Below are positions 1-7,330 of a DNA stretch of 14,385 bases, one piece after another; within the stretch, counting starts at the first letter, position 1; every line of letters starts with the position of its first letter. Both the position numbers and the translations under genes were made by a program. This DNA is from Bacillota bacterium. GTDB taxonomy: Bacteria > Bacillota > Clostridia > Oscillospirales > JAKOTC01. Under the pieces are notes generated by a model, which made no database searches, was not told the origin of the DNA, and saw only the letters and a list, made by a program, of their open reading frames with translations. The stretch covers positions 1-14,385 of the forward strand of contig JAKOTC010000074.1 in assembly GCA_029776465.1 (NCBI GenBank), written 5' to 3'.

Positions 1-303
1 CGGGATGAATTTATTCAGGAATATATCAAGGATCTGCCCGAGTTTATTTACCGTTTGAATGTGAAGGCGGGGCTTACCGGGCTGGCCCAGGTGAAAGGCA
101 AGTATAACACCAGCCCCAAGGACAAGCTGATGCTGGATTTGCTGTACATCCGCAATTATTCCATTCAGCTGGACATTAAAATCCTCTTCCAGACCCTGAC
201 GGTGGTCTTTATGAAGGCCAGCACGGAGGGCGTCAAGGGCACGGGAAAAACATGGTATAAGAAGAAAACCAGTGAGATCCAGGAGAAAGAACAGACACCC
301 TAA
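1..303 (+). CDS. Sugar transferase, C-terminal part (exopolysaccharide polyprenyl glycosylphosphotransferase family); 5' end outside the window
   Basis: The frame is open from base 1 and stops at TAA 301-303, giving the last 100 residues of a longer protein. The visible part carries the conserved end of the bacterial sugar transferase domain: KAGLTGLAQVKGKY, then DLLYIRNYS and LDIKILFQTL. In this family that end corresponds to the PGiTG-Q-V, D-yYi-nwS and Dl-Il-kT blocks. Family members transfer a sugar-1-phosphate from a nucleotide sugar to undecaprenyl phosphate at the inner face of the membrane, starting exopolysaccharide or capsule repeat units. The usual catalytic residues and the N-terminal membrane helices lie upstream and cannot be checked. 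The short basic tail (KKKTSE) is typical. The TTG at 55 is only an internal codon, not a start. Sugar donor and pathway are unknown. A hairpin just downstream suggests that this transcription unit ends here. Confidence 0.88.
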   Translation, partial: RDEFIQEYIKDLPEFIYRLNVKAGLTGLAQVKGKYNTSPKDKLMLDLLYIRNYSIQLDIKILFQTLTVVFMKASTEGVKGTGKTWYKKKTSEIQEKEQTP

Positions 304-321
304 TTAAACAAGCTGAAAACG

Positions 322-354
322 CCCCCCGACCATGCCAGCGGCAGAATCGGGGGG
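322..354 (+). terminator. Probable intrinsic terminator after the sugar transferase gene
   Basis: CCCCCCGA (322-329) pairs perfectly with TCGGGGGG (347-354). The loop contains a second small stem, TGCC (333-336) with GGCA (340-343). The stem is followed by ACTGAATTTTA, a short and imperfect T-tract. It lies 19 bases after the stop codon and upstream of the recG promoter, which fits a transcription boundary. The weak T-tract lowers confidence. Confidence 0.5.
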
Positions 355-386
355 ACTGAATTTTATCACGGGATTTCGAGGGAGGG

Positions 387-408
387 TTGTATAAACCACC
401 CTATACAA
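387..408. promoter_or_regulatory. Perfect 7-8-7 inverted repeat, operator-like, overlapping the recG -35 box
   Basis: TTGTATA (387-393) and TATACAA (402-408) are exact reverse complements separated by eight bases (AACCACCC). The right arm contains the proposed -35 hexamer of the recG promoter. A dimeric repressor bound here would block RNA polymerase, so operator function is plausible. No regulator gene lies in the window and the motif matches no family I can name with confidence. The symmetry is observed; the role is inferred. Confidence 0.45.
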
Positions 409-430
409 AAACGGAAAATTGGATTATAAT
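402..430 (+). promoter_or_regulatory. Sigma-A-type promoter for recG
   Basis: A consensus -10, TATAAT, lies at 425-430. A -35-like TATACA (402-407, four of six matches to TTGACA) is placed 17 bases upstream. Transcription would start near 437, leaving a leader of about 40 nt before the recG ATG at 477. The ribosome binding site GAGGTGA (464-470) sits six bases before that ATG. Confidence 0.65.
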
Positions 431-476
431 AAAGTGGACAAATTTGCAAATCTCAAGAGAACCGAGGTGACGGCGG

Positions 477-2525
477 ATGGCGCACACTTTTTATGATCCC
501 AGGCTGGCCGGGCGCTCGCTTCAATATTTGAAGGGAGTGGGGGAGCGCCGCGCCGCCGCGCTGAATAAGCTGGGAATTCACTCGCTTCTGGATTTGCTGG
601 AACACTATCCCTTGCGTTATTTGGATTTTTCCAATCCCCGCAGTTTTCATGAAATATCCGACGGGGAGAACGCCGTGATAAAGGTCAAGATCCTCACCGG
701 GCCCCAACGGTCGCTGGTGCGGAGGGGACTGACCCTCTATAAGGTGGGGCTGGCGGATTCTCTGGGCCGGCCGGGCTATGCGGTGTTTTTCAACTCGGAA
801 TACGCCGCCAAAAGCCTGGTTTTGGGCCGGGAATATCTTTTGATGGGTAAGGTGTCGGTTTACCGCTCCTACGCCGAAATCGCCTCCCCGGAGATTTTGC
901 CCGCCGACACCCCCTGCAAAATCCGGCCGGTTTATCACCAGAGCGCGGGTATTTCCACCAAGGTCATCGAAAGGTTGATCGCCGCTCAGCTGGACCAGCT
1001 GGGGGAAATAAAGGACCCCATTCCCGAACCGTACCGCCGGCAGTATGGGCTGTGCGGACTGGACTTTGCCCTACGCAATATTCATTTCCCCGAAAGTGCC
1101 GAGGCGCTGGAATCCGCCCGGCATCGGCTGGCTTTTAGCGAGCTGCTCACCTTTCAGCTGGCCATGAGCCACCTTCGGAAGGGCCTGGCCCGGGACAGCA
1201 CTGACTCGGTTCCCGCCTGCGATTTAAAACCCTTTTTTGATTCGCTGCCCTTTCCCCTCACCGGCGCCCAGCTCAAGGCCATTGCCGAGGCCGGCGCCGA
1301 CCTGGAAAAAACCGTTCCCATGAACCGGCTTTTGCAGGGGGATGTGGGCTCGGGCAAAACGGTGGTGGCGGCGGCACTGGTCTATCAAACCGCCATGGCG
1401 GGCAGGCAGTCGGCCCTTTTGGCTCCCACCGAGTTGCTGGCCATCCAGCATTATAATACCATGACTCGTTTTTTGACGCCTTTCGGCATCGGCGTGGCGC
1501 TGGTGACCGGAAAGACCACCAAAAAAGCGCGGGAGGAAATCGCCGCCGGGCTGGCAAACGGAAGCATTCAGCTGCTGGTGGGCACTCACGCGATTTTTTA
1601 CCGGGAGGAGCTGCGATTTTCAGCCCTCTCGCTGGCCATTACCGACGAACAGCACCGGTTCGGCGTCCGTCAGCGGGCGGCGCTGGCTCAGAAGGGGGGG
1701 CACCCCCACATCCTCGTGATGTCGGCCACCCCCATTCCCAGAACGCTGGCTTTGATGTTATATGGGGATTTGGATATTTCGGTGTTGGACGAATTGCCCG
1801 CAGGGCGGAAAAAGGTCATCACCGCCGTGCGGCAGGAGGATGCTCGGGAGAAGGTCTACGACTTTATCAAAAAACAGCTCTCCGAGGGGCGGCAGGCCTA
1901 TATTGTCTGCCCGGCCATCGAGGAGGGAGAGAACGGATTGAAGGCGGCCGTCTCCCATTATGAGGAGATCGCCCGGCGGTTTAAAGGATTTAAAACGGCC
2001 CTTTTGCATGGAAAGATGCACCCCGCCGAGAAGGAAGAGGTAATGGACGGCTTTGCCTCGGGAGAGATTCAGCTTCTGGTCTCCACCACCGTCATCGAGG
2101 TGGGGATCGACCAGCCCAACGCCACGGTGATGATGATTGAAAACGCCGAGCGTTTCGGCCTTGCCCAGCTGCACCAGCTGCGGGGAAGGGTGGGAAGAGG
2201 AAAACACACCTCCTACTGTATTCTCATGAGCGAGGCGGAGGGCGGAAAATCCGGCAGCCGTCTGGAAATGCTGGCCAATACCACCAACGGCTTTGTCATT
2301 GCCGATGCCGACCTGAAGATGCGGGGGCCGGGCGAGTTTTTAGGCAGCCGCCAGAGCGGTGCCATCGCCTTCAAACTGGCCGGTGTGACCGGCGATATTG
2401 ACTCGATTCGTCTGGCCGGACAGATGGCCGGACAGATGGCCGCTCAGGGCCTGGATGAACGCCCGCCCATTTCTCTGCTGATTGAGGATTTGATAGAAAA
2501 CATCACCCGAAACGGGTTGAATTAA
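477..2525 (+). CDS. recG: ATP-dependent DNA helicase RecG
   Basis: RecG is a monomeric superfamily 2 helicase that regresses stalled replication forks and migrates Holliday junctions and R-loops. The 682-residue length is the usual one for Firmicutes. The N-terminal part (about 1-150) holds the helix-hairpin-helix-like LKGVGERRAAAL and the OB-fold wedge domain that splits the fork. Helicase motifs follow in order: Walker A GDVGSGKT (288-295), DEQH box (390-393) with the RecG-typical HRFGVRQR, SATPIPRT (416-423), and QLHQLRGRVGRG (564-575). A C-terminal DADLKMRGPGEFLGSRQSG stretch matches the family's translocation motif region. The ATG at 477 follows GAGGTGA at good spacing, and the protein start aligns with the family. 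Its own promoter lies just upstream. ruvB follows after 67 bases, so the two are probably cotranscribed. Nothing looks truncated. Confidence 0.97.
   Translation: MAHTFYDPRLAGRSLQYLKGVGERRAAALNKLGIHSLLDLLEHYPLRYLDFSNPRSFHEISDGENAVIKVKILTGPQRSLVRRGLTLYKVGLADSLGRPGYAVFFNSEYAAKSLVLGREYLLMGKVSVYRSYAEIASPEILPADTPCKIRPVYHQSAGISTKVIERLIAAQLDQLGEIKDPIPEPYRRQYGLCGLDFALRNIHFPESAEALESARHRLAFSELLTFQLAMSHLRKGLARDSTDSVPACDLKPFFDSLPFPLTGAQLKAIAEAGADLEKTVPMNRLLQGDVGSGKTVVAAALVYQTAMAGRQSALLAPTELLAIQHYNTMTRFLTPFGIGVALVTGKTTKKAREEIAAGLANGSIQLLVGTHAIFYREELRFSALSLAITDEQHRFGVRQRAALAQKGGHPHILVMSATPIPRTLALMLYGDLDISVLDELPAGRKKVITAVRQEDAREKVYDFIKKQLSEGRQAYIVCPAIEEGENGLKAAVSHYEEIARRFKGFKTALLHGKMHPAEKEEVMDGFASGEIQLLVSTTVIEVGIDQPNATVMMIENAERFGLAQLHQLRGRVGRGKHTSYCILMSEAEGGKSGSRLEMLANTTNGFVIADADLKMRGPGEFLGSRQSGAIAFKLAGVTGDIDSIRLAGQMAGQMAAQGLDERPPISLLIEDLIENITRNGLN
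2413..2442 (+). repeat. 12-bp tandem repeat, 2.5 copies, inside recG
   Basis: TGGCCGGACAGA occurs at 2413-2424 and again at 2425-2436, and TGGCCG follows at 2437-2442. The unit is a multiple of three, so the protein simply carries AGQM twice followed by AAQ in its C-terminal region. It probably arose by slippage and keeps the frame. Confidence 0.7.
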
Positions 2526-2592
2526 ATAAATCGGGAATCAAACGGAACACTTACTATTGAAGTCGGTGCAAAGCGCCGGAATGGAGATTAAT

Positions 2593-3657
2593 ATGGACAA
2601 TTTTGAAATGGATTTTGAAAGCCGGCTGGTCACTCCCGCCAGCCTGGGAGAGGAGAGCGACGCCGACAGCTCGCTGCGCCCTAAAACCCTTAACGAATAC
2701 ATCGGACAGCAGCAGGCCAAGGAGAATCTGGCCATCTTTATCAAGGCGGCAAAGCGTCGGGCCGAGCCCCTGGATCATGTTCTGCTCTATGGCCCGCCCG
2801 GTCTGGGCAAAACCACCCTCTCCTGCATCATCGCCAATGAGATGGGGGTCAATATCCGGGTCACCTCCGGCCCTGCCATCGAAAAGCCGGGGGATCTGGC
2901 CGCCCTGCTGACCAATCTGTCCGCCGGGGATGTGCTGTTTATCGACGAGATTCACCGCCTCTCCCGCACGGTGGAGGAGATTTTATACCCCGCCATGGAG
3001 GATTATGCCCTGGACATCATCATCGGCAAAGGGCCCTCCGCCCGTTCCATCCGGCTGGACCTGCCCAAGTTCACCCTGATCGGAGCCACCACCCGGGCCG
3101 GACAATTGACCTCCCCCCTTCGGGACCGGTTTGGCATCAATCTGCGGTTGGAGCTTTATAATAAAGAAGAATTGATGGACATTGTCAAACGCAGCGCCGG
3201 GATTCTGGGGATTCCCTGTGACGAAGGGGGAGCGGAAGAAATCGCCCTGCGCTCCCGGGGCACGCCCCGTATCGCCAACCGCCTTTTGAAACGCCTGCGG
3301 GATTTTGCCGAGGTAGCGGGGGACGGCAAGATCACCAAAGATCTGGCCGACATGGCTCTCACCCGGCTGGAGATCGACCATCTGGGCCTTGACCGGATTG
3401 ACCGCCGGATGCTGACCGTCATCGCCAACTCTTACGGAGGCGGGCCGGTGGGCCTTGAAACCCTTGCCGCTGCGGTGGGCGAAGAGGCGGTTACCCTGGA
3501 GGATGTCTACGAGCCCTATCTGATGCAGATCGGGTTCTTGTCCCGCACCCCCCGCGGCCGCTGCATCACCCAGGCCGCCTGCCGCCATCTGGGACTGAAG
3601 CCCCCGGCCTCCGTGGCAGCCGCCGGATATGAGCAGGAAAAGCTGTGGAATGACTGA
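2593..3657 (+). CDS. ruvB: Holliday junction branch migration DNA helicase RuvB
   Basis: RuvB is the hexameric AAA+ motor that, with RuvA, pumps DNA through Holliday junctions so that RuvC can cut them. I chose the ATG at 2593 because GGAG (2583-2586) stands six bases before it; this gives 354 residues, close to the family norm. The frame is open further upstream (TTG at 2557, ATG at 2581) but neither start has a good ribosome site. Numbered from 2593, the protein shows Walker A GPPGLGKT (67-74), Walker B FIDEIH (116-121), sensor 1 ATTR (165-168) and the arginine-finger region SPLRDRFG (174-181). A C-terminal winged-helix domain ends the protein ([15 protein letters not shown]). ruvA and ruvC, its usual operon partners, are absent; recG is immediately upstream. 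The long acidic N-terminal lead before [11 protein letters not shown] is typical of Clostridia. Confidence 0.96.
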   Translation: MDNFEMDFESRLVTPASLGEESDADSSLRPKTLNEYIGQQQAKENLAIFIKAAKRRAEPLDHVLLYGPPGLGKTTLSCIIANEMGVNIRVTSGPAIEKPGDLAALLTNLSAGDVLFIDEIHRLSRTVEEILYPAMEDYALDIIIGKGPSARSIRLDLPKFTLIGATTRAGQLTSPLRDRFGINLRLELYNKEELMDIVKRSAGILGIPCDEGGAEEIALRSRGTPRIANRLLKRLRDFAEVAGDGKITKDLADMALTRLEIDHLGLDRIDRRMLTVIANSYGGGPVGLETLAAAVGEEAVTLEDVYEPYLMQIGFLSRTPRGRCITQAACRHLGLKPPASVAAAGYEQEKLWND

Positions 3658-3725
3658 ACCGTCCGGGCCGGAATGTGAAATGGGACCATGCACTGTGCGG
3701 CTATGTTATATGAAGGTCAAAGGAC

Positions 3726-3746
3726 TTGTAAAACGTTTTTTTGCAA
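3726..3746. repeat. AT-rich imperfect dyad centred on AAAACGTTTT, upstream of the GNAT gene
   Basis: The stretch from TTGTAAAA to TTTTTTTGCAA is an imperfect palindrome around the perfect 10-mer AAAACGTTTT (3730-3739). It lies in the 110-base gap between ruvB and the acetyltransferase gene. There is no GC-rich stem, so it is not a convincing terminator. I found no good promoter hexamer pair in this gap. It could be a protein-binding site or chance in AT-rich DNA. Confidence 0.25.
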
Positions 3747-3767
3747 ATTGGATCAGGGGAGTTATCT

Positions 3768-4544
3768 ATGACAAATGCGGAAATATTACAAATTGCCATG
3801 GAGCAATCAGCCATTGACAGCCATTGCAGCCCGGAAGATTTTTTATCCGGGGAGAATAAAGTTGTAATTTCCGGGACTCATCCAAAGGCAAGGAAATATT
3901 TGCAGCTTCCCTTCTTTTGTGATCTCACATCCTATGGGAACAATATCGTTGCGTCGGTGTCTGAGAAAGTTGCGGCGACAACAAAAGAATATATCAATCG
4001 ATATCCGGTTGAACACTGCTTTGAACCCCCCAATCTGCATGTGTTGAACCATGAACTGTTGAAGCATGGGATGCAGATTTGCTTTATGGCGGAGTATTTT
4101 CTGCCGGATATCAACGCTTTGAAACCGCCGGACTGTCCTTATGAAACAAGGGTGATGCTGCCGGAGGATTTTGCCGATTGCTATCTTCCCCAATGGCGGA
4201 ATGCTTTGTGCGAGGACAGAAAACATCTGGATGTATTGGCGGTGGGAGCGTATGACAAGGGAAATCTTATCGGGCTTGCGGGCTGTTCGGCCGATTGCGA
4301 TACCATGTGGCAGATCGGGGTGGATGTTTTGCCCCCCTACCGCAGAAAGGGGATTGCTTCGGCTTTAACCGGCAAACTGGCCATTGAAATTTTAAACAGA
4401 GAAAAAGTGCCCTTTTATTGCTGCGCCTGGTCCAATATCCCGTCCGTTCGAAATGCCGTTGCAAGCGGTTTTCGGCCCACCTGGGTGCAGATGACGGCGA
4501 AAAGCACGGATTTTGTGGCAAATATGAATCATCAACAGGGATAG
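3768..4544 (+). CDS. GNAT family N-acetyltransferase
   Basis: The C-terminal half carries a Gcn5-related acetyltransferase fold that uses acetyl-CoA. The strand MWQIGVDVLPP is followed by the acetyl-CoA pyrophosphate loop YRRKGIA (RRKGIA at about 192-197, numbered from 3768) and the helix SALTGKLAIEIL. A later WSNIPSVRNAVASGF resembles the motif B region (asparagine, then A-x-x-x-G-F). The N-terminal 120 residues match nothing I recognise and may define the acceptor. The ATG at 3768 is chosen over the upstream TTG at 3741 because AGGGGAG (3755-3761) sits six bases before it, giving 258 residues. The substrate is unknown: a small molecule, a peptide or a protein N-terminus are all possible. 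The gene looks more AT-rich and has more varied codon use than recG, ruvB and glmM, which may mean later acquisition. The gap to the next gene is 42 bases. Confidence 0.85.
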   Translation: MTNAEILQIAMEQSAIDSHCSPEDFLSGENKVVISGTHPKARKYLQLPFFCDLTSYGNNIVASVSEKVAATTKEYINRYPVEHCFEPPNLHVLNHELLKHGMQICFMAEYFLPDINALKPPDCPYETRVMLPEDFADCYLPQWRNALCEDRKHLDVLAVGAYDKGNLIGLAGCSADCDTMWQIGVDVLPPYRRKGIASALTGKLAIEILNREKVPFYCCAWSNIPSVRNAVASGFRPTWVQMTAKSTDFVANMNHQQG

Positions 4545-4586
4545 AGCAGGCCCTATCAATCTGACTGAAAGCAGGAAAGAAAAACC

Positions 4587-5102
4587 ATGAATCAAATTGG
4601 CATATTGACCGATCTGGAGATCACCGGCAGGGCCGCCGAGATGCCGGCCAATCCCAAAACACGCCAGGCGGTGAGAACCATCCTCTTTGACAGGGAGGGC
4701 AATATCGCTTTGCTGAATATCGCCGGAAGCGGGTTTTACAGCCTGCCCGGCGGCGGGGTCGATCCGGGCGAAAGCCTGGAGGTTGCCCTGGAGCGGGAGC
4801 TGATGGAGGAAACCGGCTGCCGCTTTACCCTAACCGGCGAGGTGGGCTTTGTGGAGGAACGGCGGGCGCGGCACTGCCTGATTCAGCAAAATTACTGCTG
4901 GTTTGCCCGAGTGGAGGGGGAGAAGGGAACCCCTGCCCTGACCCAGGCCGAGATCGCCGAGGGCACCCGGCTGGAATGGCACCCCATTCGAGAGGCGCTT
5001 CGGCTGGTGGAAAGTTCTCAAACCGACGGTTATCGAATATCCTATATCACAAGGCGTGATGTCTTATTCATTAAGAGAGGAATCGAACTGATTTATGGGT
5101 AA
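4587..5102 (+). CDS. Nudix hydrolase
   Basis: Nudix enzymes hydrolyse nucleoside diphosphates linked to another group, using Mg2+ bound by the Nudix box. The full box G-x5-E-x7-REL-x-EE-x-G is present at residues 56-77 (G56, E62, R70, E71, E74, E75, G77), preceded by FYSLPGGG. The 171-residue length and the single domain fit the family. The substrate (oxidised nucleotide, nucleotide sugar or other) cannot be read from the sequence. AGGAAAG (4573-4579) precedes the ATG by seven bases. The end overlaps the start of glmM by eight bases (ATGGGTAA, 5095-5102), so the two are very likely translated together. That coupling suggests, without proving, a link to amino-sugar or nucleotide-sugar metabolism. 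About 20 residues precede the core fold, and no membrane segment is visible. Confidence 0.93.
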   Translation: MNQIGILTDLEITGRAAEMPANPKTRQAVRTILFDREGNIALLNIAGSGFYSLPGGGVDPGESLEVALERELMEETGCRFTLTGEVGFVEERRARHCLIQQNYCWFARVEGEKGTPALTQAEIAEGTRLEWHPIREALRLVESSQTDGYRISYITRRDVLFIKRGIELIYG

Positions 5103-6435
5103 AATGTTTGGTACGGACGGCATCCGGGGCGTGTCAAACAGCGAGCTTTCCTGCGAACTGGCCCTCGCCGTGGGAAAGGCGGCCGCCGAGGTGCTCATTG
5201 AAAGCGGGGGGCATAAGGCAAAGGTGCTGATCGGAAAGGATACCCGGCTCTCTTCGGATATGCTGGAGTCCGTTATGGCGGCGGGCTTTGCATCGGCAGG
5301 GGCCGACGTGGTGCTGCTGGGTGTGCTTCCCACTCCGGCGGTCTCCTTCCTGGTCAAAGAGCTGGGGGCCGACGCGGGGGTGATGATCTCCGCCTCCCAT
5401 AACCCTGCCGAGTATAATGGCATCAAAATTTTCGGGTCCAGCGGCCACAAGCTCTCCGACGCACTGGAGAATGACATTGAAGGGCTGATTGAAAAGGGGA
5501 ACATCCCCATTGCCGACAGTCTGAATCTGGGGCGCATCACGGCGGACAAGAAGGCCGTGGAGCAGTATACCGCCCATATCATGAAGTCGGGGCGGTCGCT
5601 GGAGGGGCTGAAAATCGCTCTGGACTGCGCCAATGGCTCGGCCAGCCGGACTGCTGAGAAAATATTTTGCGGACTGGGTGCCAAATGTGTTATAATAAAT
5701 GATAACCCTGACGGGTTGAATATTAACGCGGGCTGCGGCTCCCTTCATATTGAGGGGCTGAGGGAGCTTGTGCTGAAGGAAGGCTGCGATGTGGGCTTCG
5801 CCTTTGACGGGGACGCCGACCGGTGCATCGCCATCAGCGCAAGCGGTCAGGTGCTGGACGGAGATATTCTGCTTTCCATCTTCGCCGGGATGATGAAGGA
5901 CGAGAACCGGCTGAAGCAGGACACCCTGGTGGTCACCAAGGTCTCCAATCTGGGGCTGTTGCGTTTTGCCCGTTCCAGGGGCATCCAGGTGGTGCAGACC
6001 GAGGTTGGTGACCGGTATGTCCTGGAGCAGATGCTGAAGGGTGGATTTGTGCTGGGCGGCGAGCAGTCGGGGCATATCATCCTGTCGGATATTCTGCCCA
6101 CCGGCGACGGGGAGCTGACCGGCGTGACCCTGGCCTCCATCATGGCCGCCACCGGAAAGACCGCCGACGAACTGGCTTCGGTGATTCAGCTTTGCCCCCA
6201 GATTACCGTCAATGTTCCCATCAACCCCGCCTATAAGCCCCGCCTTGCCAAGGATGAGACCATCCGGCGGACCATCCGGGCCGCCGAAGAACGGCTGGGG
6301 GAGGACGGACGGCTGATTGTCCGCCCCTCGGGCACCGAACCGCTGGTCAGGGTGATGGTGGAATACCCTGAAGAGGCTATGGCCAATGAAATCGCCGCGT
6401 CCATCGCGGAAACCATAAAGGAAAGATTGAGTTAA
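5095..6435 (+). CDS. glmM: Phosphoglucosamine mutase GlmM
   Basis: GlmM converts glucosamine-6-phosphate to glucosamine-1-phosphate in the cytoplasm, the step before GlmU makes UDP-GlcNAc for peptidoglycan. The start MFGTDGIRG is typical. The phosphoserine loop ISASHNP has its catalytic Ser at 101; the metal loop DGDADR is at 238-243; GGEQSGHI is the substrate-specificity loop; and RPSGTEPLVRVMVE forms the C-terminal phosphate-binding loop. At 446 residues the length is normal. The start lies inside the end of the Nudix gene (8-base overlap), with AGAGAGG (5074-5080) as a rather distant ribosome site, so coupling is likely. The stop shares one base with the next start (TAATG). The usual Firmicutes neighbours cdaA and cdaR (c-di-AMP synthesis) are not here. 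GlmM is preferred over phosphomannomutase because of the short length and the ASHNP/GEQSGH pair. Confidence 0.97.
   Translation: MGKMFGTDGIRGVSNSELSCELALAVGKAAAEVLIESGGHKAKVLIGKDTRLSSDMLESVMAAGFASAGADVVLLGVLPTPAVSFLVKELGADAGVMISASHNPAEYNGIKIFGSSGHKLSDALENDIEGLIEKGNIPIADSLNLGRITADKKAVEQYTAHIMKSGRSLEGLKIALDCANGSASRTAEKIFCGLGAKCVIINDNPDGLNINAGCGSLHIEGLRELVLKEGCDVGFAFDGDADRCIAISASGQVLDGDILLSIFAGMMKDENRLKQDTLVVTKVSNLGLLRFARSRGIQVVQTEVGDRYVLEQMLKGGFVLGGEQSGHIILSDILPTGDGELTGVTLASIMAATGKTADELASVIQLCPQITVNVPINPAYKPRLAKDETIRRTIRAAEERLGEDGRLIVRPSGTEPLVRVMVEYPEEAMANEIAASIAETIKERLS
5667..5696 (+). promoter_or_regulatory. Possible promoter inside glmM
   Basis: A perfect TATAAT (5691-5696) with an extended -10 TGT (5688-5690) stands 18 bases after TTGCGG (5667-5672), in otherwise GC-rich coding sequence. 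It could drive the downstream methyltransferase and ecf genes separately from glmM. The -35 match is only three of six and the site is inside a gene, so chance is a fair alternative. Confidence 0.25.
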
Positions 6436-7328
6436 TGAGAATCAGTAACTGGCAGGACTATCAACTAATCGACACCTCCGCCGGGGAGCGGCTGGAGATT
6501 TGGAAGGACATTGTGCTGGTGCGTCCGGACCCCCAAGTGATCTGGACGCCCCTCCGCAAAAACCCCCTCTGGGCCAATCCCCACGCCCGGTATTCCCGCT
6601 CGGACACTGGGGGAGGGCATTGGAACACCTATAAAAAAATTCCCGACAGCTGGAAGATCCGGTATAAGCATCTGACCTTTCTGGTGAAGCCCATGGGCTT
6701 TAAGCACACCGGGCTTTTCCCCGAACAGGCCACCAACTGGGATCTGATGGCCGAGATGATTGCGGGGCGGAAGGAACCTGTTAAGGTGCTGAACCTGTTT
6801 GCCTACACCGGGGGCGCCACGCTGGCCTGTCTGGCGGCGGGAGCGCATGTGACCCATGTGGACGCGGCAAAAGGGATGGTGGCCTGGGCGAAGGAAAACG
6901 CCGCCGCTTCCGGCCTTGCGGACAAGCCGGTCCGCTGGATTGTGGACGACTGCGTCAAGTTTGTGGAGCGGGAGCTTCGCCGGGGCAACACTTACGACGC
7001 CATCGTGATGGATCCCCCCTCTTACGGGCGGGGACCCGGCGGGGAGATCTGGAAGCTGGAAGAACGGCTCTATCCGCTGGTGGAGCTGTGCGTAAAGCTG
7101 CTGTCCGACCGACCCCTCTTTTTTATCATTAATTCCTACACCACCGGGCTGGCGCCCTCCTGCATGGGATACATCCTGGGCAGTCTGGTCCAAAAGCGTT
7201 TTGGCGGGGTCGTTGAATATGACGAGCTGGGACTTCCGGTGGCGGAGAGCGGACTGGTTCTGCCCTGCGGCTCCACCGCCCTCTGGCGTCAGGACGGGGA
7301 CGGAAAAGCCCTGAAAGGATCGGAATAA
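6435..7328 (+). CDS. Class I SAM-dependent methyltransferase, RlmI/RlmK-like (COG1092 type)
   Basis: This protein of 297 residues has a Rossmann-type methyltransferase domain. The SAM-binding motif I is VLNLFAYTGGAT (118-129), the acidic end of the second strand is D143 in THVDAAKG, and motif IV is DPPSYGRG (193-200). The preceding HTGLFPEQATNW (91-102) is typical of RlmI/RlmK-like enzymes, which methylate 23S rRNA. The N-terminal PUA RNA-binding domain of RlmI is missing: only about 90 residues precede the motif region. RNA is therefore the likely but unproven target, and specificity is unknown. The start overlaps the glmM stop by one base (TAATG), and the stop is two bases before ecfA1, so it lies in the middle of a tight operon. 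Confidence 0.88.
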   Translation: MRISNWQDYQLIDTSAGERLEIWKDIVLVRPDPQVIWTPLRKNPLWANPHARYSRSDTGGGHWNTYKKIPDSWKIRYKHLTFLVKPMGFKHTGLFPEQATNWDLMAEMIAGRKEPVKVLNLFAYTGGATLACLAAGAHVTHVDAAKGMVAWAKENAAASGLADKPVRWIVDDCVKFVERELRRGNTYDAIVMDPPSYGRGPGGEIWKLEERLYPLVELCVKLLSDRPLFFIINSYTTGLAPSCMGYILGSLVQKRFGGVVEYDELGLPVAESGLVLPCGSTALWRQDGDGKALKGSE

Positions 7329-7330
7329 AC

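Noticed and set aside
453..938. Open frame on the minus strand opposite the start of recG
   Set aside because: It is antisense to a certain gene, has low-complexity composition typical of a shadow frame, and matches no family. The same holds for the other long minus-strand frames, such as 2983-3693, 5134-6075, 6465-7340, 7289-8017 and 10884-12032.
2557..2592. Upstream extension of RuvB from TTG 2557 or ATG 2581
   Set aside because: Neither start has a suitable ribosome site, whereas GGAG at 2583-2586 fits the ATG at 2593 and gives a normal protein length.
3629..3817. Small plus-strand frame across the ruvB end and the following gap
   Set aside because: It overlaps ruvB and the acetyltransferase start in another frame, and its translation has no recognisable pattern.
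4540..4557. Small inverted repeat GATAG / CTATC after the acetyltransferase gene
   Set aside because: The stem has only five AT-rich pairs and no T-tract, so it does not support a terminator.
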